This document shows, piece by piece, positions 24,837 to 32,468 of a stretch of 32,468 nucleotides of DNA. The notes under the pieces are model-generated. The model had not been told where the DNA came from, did not search any database, and saw only the letters and a program-made list of their open reading frames with translations. The translations under genes were made by a program, and so were the position numbers. Origin of the DNA: CAZTJA01 sp964613745 (GTDB taxonomy: Bacteria; Desulfobacterota; Desulfomonilia; Desulfomonilales; Desulfomonilaceae); contig CAZTJA010000026.1 of the NCBI GenBank assembly GCA_964613745.1, positions 1 to 32,468 of the forward strand, given 5' to 3'. Positions within the stretch are counted from its first letter, which is position 1; the number at the start of each line of letters is the position of its first letter.

Positions 24837-25586
24837 ATGTCTGGTCATGACAGAAACTTTAAACGAGATTACGATCTTATGGATCAGCTTTATAATCAGT
24901 ACTCAAAGGGGGGAATCCGAATTTCGGGCTGGAGGCAATGGTCGTATTTTCTCATTAAGAAAAACCTCTGGATAGGAGTTCTGTACGCGAGCCGGGGGCT
25001 CAAGAGGCTGATTGATATCGTTGGATCCGGCGTCGGACTTGTCGTCCTTTCTCCTCTCTTCCTGCTGACTGCCGTTTCCATAAAGCTGGACTCCAAGGGC
25101 CCTGTTTTCTATTCACAACAGCGGGTCGGCAAATGGGGCAGATTGTTTCAAATGTACAAGTTCCGGTCAATGGTTACCGACGCTGATAAGTTCAAAGATC
25201 AATTATTGAACCAGAATGAGTCCGGAGGGGTTACGTTCAAAATGAAGCGAGACCCTCGCATTACCAGGGTGGGACGAATAATTAGAAAATTGAGCATCGA
25301 TGAACTTCCTCAACTTTATAATGTTTTCAAAGGTGACATGTCGCTTGTCGGGCCGAGGCCTCCAGTACCGCGAGAAGTCAATGAATACGATTTAACGGAT
25401 CGCAAAAGACTGGAAGTTATTCCCGGTATCACTTGTATCTGGCAAGTCAGCGGCAGGAGCGATATTGAATTCCGACAACAAGTGGCTCTGGATGTGCAAT
25501 ATATTGAAAGTCAGTCCGTCTGGGGAGATATAAAGATTCTACTCAAAACTATTCCTGCGGTCTTGTCCGGAAAAGGTGCCTATTGA
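24837..25586 (+). CDS. Initiating phosphoglycosyltransferase (WcaJ/PglC-like sugar transferase)
   Basis: This enzyme transfers a sugar-1-phosphate from a nucleotide sugar to undecaprenyl phosphate, the committed first step of repeat-unit synthesis at the inner membrane. From the ATG at 24837 (249 residues) it has a polar N-terminus, LKRLIDIVGSGVGLVVLSPL leading into the re-entrant membrane helix (about 58-82), then QQRVGKWGRLFQMYKFRSM, the catalytic Asp155-Glu156 in SIDELPQLYNVFKGDMSLVG, and PGITCIWQVSGRS. All catalytic motifs are intact; it is the only such domain in the window. It lacks the multi-helix N-terminal part of full WcaJ proteins. The ATG has GGAG 5 nt upstream; a GTG at 24804 has none. 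The following gene starts 36 nt later. The sugar is unknown; a hexose-1-phosphate is likely. Confidence 0.9.
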   Translation: MSGHDRNFKRDYDLMDQLYNQYSKGGIRISGWRQWSYFLIKKNLWIGVLYASRGLKRLIDIVGSGVGLVVLSPLFLLTAVSIKLDSKGPVFYSQQRVGKWGRLFQMYKFRSMVTDADKFKDQLLNQNESGGVTFKMKRDPRITRVGRIIRKLSIDELPQLYNVFKGDMSLVGPRPPVPREVNEYDLTDRKRLEVIPGITCIWQVSGRSDIEFRQQVALDVQYIESQSVWGDIKILLKTIPAVLSGKGAY

Positions 25587-25622
25587 AAGATCCCGTGAAC
25601 CGGAGCTGAATCGGGAGAATTT

Positions 25623-27089
25623 ATGCTGGTTGTCCTTACATGCTTTGAACCGTGCCAACCCTTCGGCAATTTTGCACAGCGAGTACCCGTAGCGTTATTA
25701 CCCATCCTTGGCAAGCCTCTATTGGAACGCCTGCTGGAGCAATGTGTCGACGCAGGTCTCAAAAAAATTCATCTTGCTTTGATCGACCATCCCAGGGCTG
25801 TAAATACATTTATCGGGTCAGGTGAAAGGTGGGGCGTACAGGTAAACCACACGGTTCTGAGAGAGCCGGTTGACCCACAGTCTTTGCTCGCTAGAATCGG
25901 CGTAAAAACGGATGATCCAGTAATGATCATGCCGGCGGAGAGCGTTCTCGATCTAGATCTAAGCCGTCTTCAAGAGTTCGTCGGGTCCGAATCCGGCGGA
26001 AGTGTCATGGTACTTGCGCGAAAATTCACCGAAGAGGACCTTACGGACAAATCCTTAAATGTACATAATCCCACTGACATGCTCCAGGAGACGGGTATTT
26101 TCGCCACACGTATGGGGTGCGACCCGAACAATCTCACATCGTATGTCCACCAATCTGATTGGATTAGGGTTTCCAATCCATATGATCTATGGCTTGCAAA
26201 CCAGGGCGCTTTGCACGGGCGATTTGGACGTGATTCACAAAATCCCGTACTTGAACGAACCATAGGTCATCATTCAAAAATCGATCGGACAACCCAAGTC
26301 AAAAATCCTGTTTTTGTGGGCAACTATGTGAGCATAGGTTCTGAAGGAGAGATAGGGCCGGGTTCAGTTATAGGAAACGGAGTCATTATAAACAACAACG
26401 TCACGGTAGTTTCCAGCCTGATATTGGACAACACGTATTTGGGTTCCCAGACGAACGTGGTCGAGAAGATTGTCGGAGGAAAGTTCATGATCAATATCAG
26501 GACCGGAATCGGAATCGAGATATCCGATCCACTGCTTCTGGGAGGCGTTCAGGAGCGACATGTTCGCCCAAGGTTGAAGGTATACATCGAAAAGCTTATC
26601 GCCTCGATTCTCATCTTTCTTACGACTCCTATTTGGTTATTGAAGGGTCTTATTCGCAAAATGAAAGGTAAAGGATTCTTTGATCAGGAATCCTTTATTA
26701 TAGATGAACGTGCGTACGGGTCGGCAACCAGGGACCCGGAAATAGTATTACTCTCTACATTCCGGAACACTCAGCCGTTTATTGCGAAATTACCGGGCCT
26801 TTTTGATGTAATCGCGGGCAAACTGGCTCTCGTTGGAGTAAGACCTCTTGAACCGGACGAATATGCACGCATTAAGAGTGACTGGGCCATGTTAAGGTTC
26901 GAATCTCCGCACGGACTGTATACAATCCTGGATACCTTGGATAACGATCTGGACCCTGACGAAAAACTGGTTATTGAAAACTATTACGCTTCCACGCGGA
27001 ACTTTAATGATGATCTCAAATTACTTACAAGGACTCTAAAGTCTCTCATTTTCAGAGAGAAAAGGTGCGAGCAAAAAACTGAATGCTAA
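25623..27089 (+). CDS. Three-part fusion: nucleotidyltransferase-like, beta-helix and sugar-transferase-like domains, both enzyme parts degenerate
   Basis: Residues 1-205 resemble a sugar-phosphate nucleotidyltransferase: PVALLPILGKPLLERLLEQC matches the usual 'RPKPLLPVxGKPLL' segment, but the GxGxR loop is replaced by CFEPCQPFGNF and the PK lysine is missing. Residues about 210-300 are hexapeptide-type left-handed beta-helix repeats (VFVGNYVSIGS, IGPGSVIGNGVII, SSLILDNTYLGS). Residues 315-475 resemble the sugar-transferase fold: a hydrophobic segment at 324-340, then FIAKLPGLFDVIAGKLALVG, where the catalytic Asp-Glu is Ala388-Lys389 (26784-26789) and the YKFRSM and QVSGR motifs are absent. 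It is probably a non-catalytic scaffold or regulator for the intact transferase just upstream. The ATG has GGGAG 5 nt upstream. Domain calls are moderately sure; the function is inferred. Confidence 0.8.
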   Translation: MLVVLTCFEPCQPFGNFAQRVPVALLPILGKPLLERLLEQCVDAGLKKIHLALIDHPRAVNTFIGSGERWGVQVNHTVLREPVDPQSLLARIGVKTDDPVMIMPAESVLDLDLSRLQEFVGSESGGSVMVLARKFTEEDLTDKSLNVHNPTDMLQETGIFATRMGCDPNNLTSYVHQSDWIRVSNPYDLWLANQGALHGRFGRDSQNPVLERTIGHHSKIDRTTQVKNPVFVGNYVSIGSEGEIGPGSVIGNGVIINNNVTVVSSLILDNTYLGSQTNVVEKIVGGKFMINIRTGIGIEISDPLLLGGVQERHVRPRLKVYIEKLIASILIFLTTPIWLLKGLIRKMKGKGFFDQESFIIDERAYGSATRDPEIVLLSTFRNTQPFIAKLPGLFDVIAGKLALVGVRPLEPDEYARIKSDWAMLRFESPHGLYTILDTLDNDLDPDEKLVIENYYASTRNFNDDLKLLTRTLKSLIFREKRCEQKTEC

Positions 27090-27189
27090 GTCTAATTTCT
27101 TGCTTTTGTCCCGGTTGGTGCTGGTCGATTCGGGTGAGTTTGCCGGTTCGTCTCTGAACAAACCGATCCAGAATATTTAGGAGCCTCTT

Positions 27190-27519
27190 ATGGAAATAAC
27201 CAAACTGAACAATGTAGTGGTAATTAAGCTTGATGAGCTTTTCGATGCAGTTGTTGCACCTCAGTTCAAAAAGCAAGTTAATGACCTGATTAGTTCATCG
27301 TGTAGTCGCCTCGTGGTTGATATGCAGGATTGCAAGCTTATGGACAGTTCAGGTTGCGGCGCACTCGTAGCAAGCCTCAGAACTGTAGAAAAGCATTCCG
27401 GAGACATTAGGATAGCCCGACCTTCGCCCCAGGCAAAGGACTTGTTCGAGTTGACTCGTCTGCATCGAATTTTCGAAATTTTTGACGACCTGGATTCCGC
27501 GGTAAAGTCTTACGTTTAA
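27190..27519 (+). CDS. STAS-domain anti-sigma factor antagonist
   Basis: This is a second stand-alone STAS protein (109 residues) of the RsbV/SpoIIAA type. The signature CKLMDSSGCGALVASL (48-63) has the phosphorylatable DSS at 52-54. The N-terminal strand MEITKLNNVVVIKLDE and the C-terminal DLFELTRLHRIFEIFDD are typical of the family. AGGAG lies 6 nt before the ATG. The RsbW-like HATPase gene follows after 38 nt, which is the classic antagonist-kinase order, so these two are the most likely direct pair. It differs clearly in sequence from the STAS protein in the polysaccharide operon, so the two may report different inputs. Confidence 0.9.
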   Translation: MEITKLNNVVVIKLDELFDAVVAPQFKKQVNDLISSSCSRLVVDMQDCKLMDSSGCGALVASLRTVEKHSGDIRIARPSPQAKDLFELTRLHRIFEIFDDLDSAVKSYV

Positions 27520-27557
27520 AGAACATTCACTGACCCGATTAAATTGATGGGATCAAA

Positions 27558-27992
27558 ATGTCGGACGAAAAGCGCATTGAGATTAAAGTAGTGGTGCCGG
27601 CGGACTTGGGGTTTTTACGGCCCCTTCACTCTTTTTTGATCGGAGTCCTCTCACATTCATGTCCTAATCTAGCTACAAAGTGTGCCGACGAGATTGCCCT
27701 GATATCGCATGAAGCTTTCACCAACATTTGCACGCATGCGTACGCCGACCGTTCCGGAGACGTAAGTATCAGTCTCATTTTTGAAAATGACGACCTCCTG
27801 ATGTTGTTCGAGGACGAGGGATCAGTATTCATAGAATCAGATTGGCGGGAGCCGAATCTCGATGCGCTGTGTGATTCGGGCAGAGGAATATGGCTGATGA
27901 AACAGCTTTCGGATAAGTTTGATTACAAAACTTTCCCGGGCGGCAAAAATGTGCTGACCCTAGCAAAAACGTTGAAATTTCAGAATTCGTAG
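27558..27992 (+). CDS. RsbW-type HATPase serine kinase/anti-sigma regulatory protein
   Basis: This GHKL-fold protein of the anti-sigma kinase family would phosphorylate STAS antagonists on serine and bind an output partner when free. It has ADEIALISHEAFTNICTHAY (N box, Glu52 and Asn56 magnesium ligands), LMLFEDEGS (Asp86, Gly88: G1 box) and CDSGRGIWLMKQLSD (G2 box). The length of 144 residues is usual. It lies directly after a STAS gene. No sigma factor is visible in the window, so the output may be another protein or a sigma factor elsewhere in the genome. The start has only a weak Shine-Dalgarno. Confidence 0.88.
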   Translation: MSDEKRIEIKVVVPADLGFLRPLHSFLIGVLSHSCPNLATKCADEIALISHEAFTNICTHAYADRSGDVSISLIFENDDLLMLFEDEGSVFIESDWREPNLDALCDSGRGIWLMKQLSDKFDYKTFPGGKNVLTLAKTLKFQNS

Positions 27993-28042
27993 CTCATGAG
28001 CAAGCAATGGACGTTGAACCGCTTACATCCTAATGGTGCGAT

Positions 28043-30751
28043 ATGAAACAGACATTTCCAAGCGGCTCACTAATTCTTTCCCTAGGACAAGATGAGGAAC
28101 GCTTTAAACAGCTAGTTCAAAATGCCGATGATATAATTTTTTCGTGTGATCGATTTGGTAATTTCGGTTTTGTGAATCCAATGGGCCTGAAGATTACAGG
28201 CTATTCAGAAGAAGAAATTGTAAAAAAGAAATACTTCGAGCTGGTACTCCCTGAGTTTGTCGATCATGTGAAATACTTTTTTGAGGCTCAATTAAGGGAA
28301 CAGAAATCAGTAACATATTTTGAGTTTCCCATAGTAACGAAGGACGGGAGTATTGTTTGGATAGGCCAGAGCACGACTCTCGTAAAAAGTGCCGACTCCC
28401 AAATAATGTTTCAGGGAATTGCTCGAGACATCAGTGATCGTAAGAGAATTGAATCGGAACTGATCGAGGCAAGGCAACTTGCCGAAGCGGGAAATCGCGC
28501 GAAAACAGAGTTTTTGGCAAGAATGAGCCACGAGATTCGGACGCCCATAAATGCAATCGTTGGCTACACCGAACTTCTTCTGGACGAAGAACTCACCGGC
28601 GAACAAAGGGAAGCCCTTGAGACCGTTAAGCTCAGCACAAATACCCTCATGTCCCTTGTGGATGATGTCCTGGATTTGTCGCGAGTCGAAGCGGACAAAG
28701 TAGAATTTGACTCTGTACCTTTCAACTTGGAATCCGTCATCATGGATGCCTGCGAAATGGTGCGCGGTCGGATGGGTGATCACCGAACTGAAATTTTGTG
28801 CGATTTACACGATGTCCCTGATTACCTGGTAGGAGATCCCGTGCGGCTTCGCCAAATTTTCACAAATCTCCTGGGCAATGCAGTGAAATTTACAAAAGAA
28901 GGGGAGATTCTTATAAAGGGACGCTGCATTGGGACTGAGGGATCCAAAGTTAATTTGGAAGCCTCCGTTCAGGACACGGGCATCGGCATTCCGGAAAGTA
29001 TGTTGACTGAAATCTTTGAGCCATTTACCCAGGCATGCAAATCTGATTCTCAGTTATATGGAGGAGCAGGACTCGGACTAGCAATTTGCAAAAAATTGAT
29101 CGGACTCATGGGTGGAAACATTTCCGTAGAAAGTTCTCCAGATATAGGGTCCAAATTCACGTTTAATGTGTGGCTCAAAAGTACTGAATCCGACACCGAA
29201 GTGCCGATCGAACCAATGTCTATGGCCGAATTGTCTGGAAAAACCGCATTGCTGGTCGATGATAATGAAACGTCATTGAGGATATTGGAAGCAACTTTGA
29301 ACAGAGTCGGAATTCAAAGTGTCAGCGTCACAAGTGGAAGGTCCGCTCTGGAAATGCTCGCAAGCAAGAAATTTGATCTTGGACTTCTCGACATCCGAAT
29401 GCCTGAAATGGACGGCTATGAATTAGTTGAGGCAATCTGTAAGGATTTTATAGATAAATGCCCCAAAGCGATAGCCTTGTCATCGGAACCGCAATGGAGG
29501 GAGCGGACGAGACTTTCGAAAATTGGTTTCGACGGATATTTGATGAAACCTGTGCGGAGAAATCAGCTCTACTCAATGATTCGGACGGTTCTGGGCATTT
29601 CCTCAAAATCTGCAAGGCCTTTAGGTCAACATTTTCTCAAGCCCGTCAGGCCCTGCATTCGAGAGATCCTGCTTGCTGAAGACAATCCCATAAACCAGCG
29701 AATCACAATCAAAATGCTCAGTAAGATAGGTCTGAATACGGATCTTGCTCACAACGGAGCGGAAGCGGTACAAAAAGCCTGTTCAAAGACGTACGATCTG
29801 ATTCTCATGGACGTGCAAATGCCCATTAAGGATGGACTGAGCGCGACAAGGGAAATCAGGAGCTGCGGCGTGCAAACCCCCATTGTCGCAATCACGGCAT
29901 CAGCCATGAAAGGCGACAGAGAGATGTGCCTGGACGCAGGGATGGACGAATATATTTCTAAGCCCATCAGATATAAGAACATGCTCCAAGTGCTGGAACA
30001 ATTCTGCAGCATGGAAATTAACCCTGATGTTCCCGACCATGTTAGGGTTCTTCTTGCAAATAAAGATGAAGATGTCACCGAAACTATTCGCAAAACCTTA
30101 ACGGGATACCTGCCCGATTTCACCATGTCCGTTGCAGAAAGTAATGTCGACACCTGTATAAAGCTGGGGAGCTTTATGCCGCATATAGTGATCCTCAACA
30201 GTGATATTGCCGGATTGGAACTACACGAAATTTCCAGGGTCATCAAAACACAAGAACGTCTCTCTAACACAAGACTTTTGGTTCTTGACGGGGATGGATT
30301 GGATTCGGGCGATGTTCATGAATTGAGAAACATAGGTGTCACTGAAATTCTGAGCTTACCTTTAAGAGAAGAAGACTTGCTGAATTCCATGGAGCACTTT
30401 TTTTCCAGTGCGGCGGAATGGTCAAAAGTCTGTGAGATCGCCGAGGATTCCACTGCAAACATGGCTGCTCGACTCGACATGGAATTAGAAGATTACTTGG
30501 ACCTAAGAAGGGAGTTTGTCTCCGATGTATCGGCCAGATTAGAATTCTTGGAGACGGCCCTTGCCAACCAGGATTATGTTTCAATGAAGCAAGCGGCACA
30601 TGCGATCAAAGGCGGATCTGCAGAAATGATGTTTCAAGACATGGCCGATTCTGCCGCACGAATAGAAGCGTGTGCGATGGTGGGTGATTTAACTGATTGC
30701 CGTCACCATTTCCTGGAGCTTCGCGGCTTCCTTGAAAAATTGGAAGAATAA
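28043..30751 (+). CDS. Hybrid sensor histidine kinase: PAS-HisKA-HATPase-REC-REC-pseudoREC-HPt
   Basis: This is a cytosolic phosphorelay kinase with no membrane segment. Residues 15-135 are PAS with PAC; 155-220 HisKA with MSHEIRTPINAIVGY (His163); 262-378 HATPase with RQIFTNLLGNAVKFT, DTGIGIP and GGAGLGLAI; 400-517 receiver 1 (LLVDDN, Asp450, MKP); 540-655 receiver 2 (LLAEDN, Asp590, SKP); 665-785 a third receiver fold in which the phospho-acceptor position is Asn719, the acidic pair is lost and the Lys of KP is Leu, so it is a pseudo-receiver; 815-902 HPt with AAHAIKGGSA (His853). The input ligand is unknown. It follows the RsbW-like gene by 50 nt and probably feeds the same signalling circuit. 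The Shine-Dalgarno is weak. Confidence 0.92.
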   Translation: MKQTFPSGSLILSLGQDEERFKQLVQNADDIIFSCDRFGNFGFVNPMGLKITGYSEEEIVKKKYFELVLPEFVDHVKYFFEAQLREQKSVTYFEFPIVTKDGSIVWIGQSTTLVKSADSQIMFQGIARDISDRKRIESELIEARQLAEAGNRAKTEFLARMSHEIRTPINAIVGYTELLLDEELTGEQREALETVKLSTNTLMSLVDDVLDLSRVEADKVEFDSVPFNLESVIMDACEMVRGRMGDHRTEILCDLHDVPDYLVGDPVRLRQIFTNLLGNAVKFTKEGEILIKGRCIGTEGSKVNLEASVQDTGIGIPESMLTEIFEPFTQACKSDSQLYGGAGLGLAICKKLIGLMGGNISVESSPDIGSKFTFNVWLKSTESDTEVPIEPMSMAELSGKTALLVDDNETSLRILEATLNRVGIQSVSVTSGRSALEMLASKKFDLGLLDIRMPEMDGYELVEAICKDFIDKCPKAIALSSEPQWRERTRLSKIGFDGYLMKPVRRNQLYSMIRTVLGISSKSARPLGQHFLKPVRPCIREILLAEDNPINQRITIKMLSKIGLNTDLAHNGAEAVQKACSKTYDLILMDVQMPIKDGLSATREIRSCGVQTPIVAITASAMKGDREMCLDAGMDEYISKPIRYKNMLQVLEQFCSMEINPDVPDHVRVLLANKDEDVTETIRKTLTGYLPDFTMSVAESNVDTCIKLGSFMPHIVILNSDIAGLELHEISRVIKTQERLSNTRLLVLDGDGLDSGDVHELRNIGVTEILSLPLREEDLLNSMEHFFSSAAEWSKVCEIAEDSTANMAARLDMELEDYLDLRREFVSDVSARLEFLETALANQDYVSMKQAAHAIKGGSAEMMFQDMADSAARIEACAMVGDLTDCRHHFLELRGFLEKLEE

Positions 30752-30821
30752 GTGTTTTCGGCTCCCGACGTAACCAATTGCTCCGCATTACACAATTGAG
30801 ATTCACCTGTGCAAAGATGGG

Positions 30822-31967
30822 CTAATTTAGGCAAATGAGCAAAAGGCTTAAATCATCATGGCACGTTAAAGTGCCTTGGAAAACTTGAACATCTTCAACA
30901 ATCTCTCGCAAAACGTCATCAGGGTTCTTATGAATGTTATTTAAAAAAATTTCCATGAGCCGCGTTTTGCCGTAGAGCTGATCAAGATCTTTTTCCGGAT
31001 CTCGAGCTTCCGTAATTCCATCTGTGTAAGCCAGTATTTTATCTCCGGGTTCAAGCTTTTGTCGACCCTCGTCGTAATCTATTCCCGGATAAATGCCCAC
31101 CATCATGCCGCCTTCCCGCAACTCAAGAATTTCTTTTGTGGCGTCCCTATAGAGAAAAGGTCTCGGGTGTCCGGCATTGCTGTAAACAATTTCCATATTG
31201 TCGGTATCGATTATTCCACAGAAAATCGTGAGGTAGTCGGCATCGGGTGTGACTTCCAGCATATCATCATTCAATCGAGCAAGAAACTCCGATGGACGAT
31301 ACTTTTTTTTGGACAAGGTCTGAAAACTCATCTTGAACATGGCACCTATCATTGCCGATCTTACTCCGTGACCGGACACGTCTACCTGAACAAAAGCAAT
31401 CTTTCCGTCAGGCATTACGGAGATGTCATAAAGATCACCACTGGCCTCGGATGCCGGCAAAAAAACAGATGAAATATGGAGCTTCTCATTCTGGGGCAAC
31501 TCAGAGGGAAGCAGAGTCAACTGAAGCTCAGAAGCCATTTGTAGTTCTTCGGCCATTCTTTTGTTGGCCATGTCGATTTCTTTCCGTGCATTGTACAGGG
31601 CAAGATGATTTCTGACTTTTATGAGCAATTCTTCTTTATCATATGGTTTGCTGAGGAAATCCACCGCCCCTGCGGCAAGTCCCCTGTTCCGGCTTTCTTT
31701 ATCGGTCCTCGCCGTAACGAAGATCACCGGCACCGCTTCATCGATGACCCCATTGCGAAGCATTTCCAGGGTGCCGTAACCGTCCAGTCCCGGCATTTCC
31801 ACATCAAGCAATACGAGATCCGGCTTGTTGTCAATTGCAAGTTGAACGGCTTCATAACCCGATGCGGCTGCAATTACGGTATAGTTTTCCTTCAGTTTAT
31901 GAGCCAGCAAACGTCTTCCTGTAGGAAAATCATCGACAACCAATATCTTCGAACCGACAGAATTCAT
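30822..31967 (-). CDS. Response regulator with PP2C-type serine phosphatase output (RsbU-like)
   Basis: In partner switching this protein dephosphorylates STAS antagonists and so switches the pathway on. Residues 7-122 are a complete receiver: VVDDF, phospho-acceptor Asp55 in VLLDVEMPG, Thr85 and Lys107 in LSKPYD. A coiled linker (125-150) leads to a SpoIIE/PP2C domain with metal-binding motifs EASGDLYD (Asp178), VDVSGHG (Asp196), AYTDGITEA (Asp316) and CHDDLSLL. All look intact. The hybrid kinase is convergent with it (70 nt gap) and is a plausible phosphodonor; the two STAS proteins are plausible substrates. Both pairings are inferences from position. No Shine-Dalgarno precedes the ATG. Confidence 0.93.
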   Translation of the reverse strand: MNSVGSKILVVDDFPTGRRLLAHKLKENYTVIAAASGYEAVQLAIDNKPDLVLLDVEMPGLDGYGTLEMLRNGVIDEAVPVIFVTARTDKESRNRGLAAGAVDFLSKPYDKEELLIKVRNHLALYNARKEIDMANKRMAEELQMASELQLTLLPSELPQNEKLHISSVFLPASEASGDLYDISVMPDGKIAFVQVDVSGHGVRSAMIGAMFKMSFQTLSKKKYRPSEFLARLNDDMLEVTPDADYLTIFCGIIDTDNMEIVYSNAGHPRPFLYRDATKEILELREGGMMVGIYPGIDYDEGRQKLEPGDKILAYTDGITEARDPEKDLDQLYGKTRLMEIFLNNIHKNPDDVLREIVEDVQVFQGTLTCHDDLSLLLICLN

Positions 31968-32052
31968 TGTTAGCTTTGCGAAAGGTATGTTTTAATACTC
32001 TATATCCGAATTGTTCTAACTTCGCAACGGACCATTCCAGAGGAGATTTTCA

Positions 32053-32468
32053 ATGGAAGATCTCATGATTGAAAACATTCTTGACAGCATGACCGATAGT
32101 CTCGTGGTGATCGGTCGACAAGGCGAGGTGGTATATACCAACAGGATTACTGAACAAATCCTTGGATGTGATCTCGAAACGTTAAAAGCCGAAGGACTGG
32201 GGATAGTATTTTTCACGAGAGAGGAAAACTACGAGTTCAATCAAATATTTGTGGATGCCGTACGGGAGAAAGCACTCCGCAGCTACAGTGAGGTTCAGTA
32301 TCATCACCCCGACGGATCATGGAAAAGACTTGCCGCTACTACATGCTATCTTGCCGATCCTGACAAAAAGAATGGTTCATTAATAGGTTTCATAGCAATC
32401 TTCAAAGATATCACGGAAATTTACCAGCTTCGTCTGAGAGAAAAGAGCCTGCTCGAAGCGCGGCAGAA
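32053..32468 (+). CDS. PAS-domain signalling protein, 3' end beyond the window
   Basis: An open frame starts at ATG 32053 with AGGAG 7 nt upstream and runs off the window after 138 complete codons. The protein opens MEDLMIENILDSMTDSLVVI and is a PAS domain: GEVVYTNRITEQILGCD (core), a central helix (FNQIFVDAVREKA), and the PAC end IGFIAIFKDITE, followed by a charged helix QLRLREKSLLEA that leads to an unseen output domain. A cyclase, kinase, phosphatase or sigma-54 activator would all fit. It diverges from the RsbU-like gene across 85 nt and may share regulation with it. Confidence 0.82.
   Translation, partial: MEDLMIENILDSMTDSLVVIGRQGEVVYTNRITEQILGCDLETLKAEGLGIVFFTREENYEFNQIFVDAVREKALRSYSEVQYHHPDGSWKRLAATTCYLADPDKKNGSLIGFIAIFKDITEIYQLRLREKSLLEARQ

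Noticed and set aside
29749..30270. A 173-codon open frame antisense to the hybrid kinase
   Set aside because: It lies wholly inside receiver 2 and the pseudo-receiver coding sequence, and its translation has no family signature.
30752..30821. Bidirectional terminator between the convergent hybrid kinase and phosphatase genes
   Set aside because: Only a pair of CAATTG words is present, and no GC-rich stem or T-run is seen.
31976..32028. TTGCGAA and TTCGCAA inverted repeat between the divergent phosphatase and PAS genes
   Set aside because: Seven bases 39 nt apart are readily expected by chance, and there is no supporting promoter.

Overview
The window looks like chromosome from a Gram-negative bacterium of moderate GC content. 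Deltaproteobacteria (Desulfobacterota) is my best guess. That rests on the overall style of the genes: an envelope polysaccharide locus beside a partner-switch phosphatase/STAS/HATPase set and a large hybrid kinase, plus two small proteins of a kind I associate with that group. It is an inference, not a proven assignment.

Region 1 (1-2373, plus strand) is the 3' part of a fused sugar-activation enzyme, UDP-glucose pyrophosphorylase joined to mannose-6-phosphate isomerase. It meets the next gene tail to tail.

Region 2 (2377-19715, minus strand) is a compact Wzx/Wzy-type exopolysaccharide locus. In the direction of transcription it holds a secreted GH9 glycanase with an inserted beta-propeller, a STAS protein, a GT2 glycosyltransferase, a nucleotidyltransferase-like protein, an APH-fold kinase-like protein, a Wzy polymerase, a Wzx flippase, a Wzc-like co-polymerase with a damaged Walker A motif, two GT4 enzymes, a small membrane protein, a third GT4, and a fusion of a phosphoglycosyltransferase-like domain with a WecG/TagA glycosyltransferase. 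Many of these genes overlap by about 4 to 23 nt, and two appear to start at TTG inside a TTGA overlap. A good promoter candidate lies just upstream of the STAS gene, so the core operon may start there.

Region 3 (20087-27089, plus strand) diverges from region 2. It encodes a TolC-like outer-membrane lipoprotein, a secreted metallophosphoesterase, an alkaline-phosphatase-superfamily protein, a 78-residue protein, the only intact initiating phosphoglycosyltransferase in the window, and a three-part fusion (nucleotidyltransferase-like, left-handed beta-helix, phosphoglycosyltransferase-like) whose two enzyme domains both lack key residues.

Region 4 (27190-32468) is signalling: a second STAS protein, an RsbW-type HATPase, a PAS hybrid histidine kinase ending in HPt, a convergent receiver-PP2C (RsbU-like) phosphatase, and the start of a PAS protein cut by the window edge.

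A coherent reading is as follows. The intact phosphoglycosyltransferase starts a repeat unit on undecaprenyl phosphate, the GT4/GT2/TagA enzymes extend it, Wzx flips it, and Wzy with the Wzc-like protein polymerises it. The TolC-like lipoprotein may serve export, and the GH9 enzyme may trim or release polymer. The partner-switch proteins probably tune the pathway. The most distinctive feature is the number of degenerate or fused enzyme domains: two phosphoglycosyltransferase-like domains without the catalytic Asp-Glu, a nucleotidyltransferase without its signature, a Walker A with Lys replaced by Arg, and a pseudo-receiver. I saw no tRNA, rRNA, CRISPR array, insertion sequence or recognisable riboswitch.
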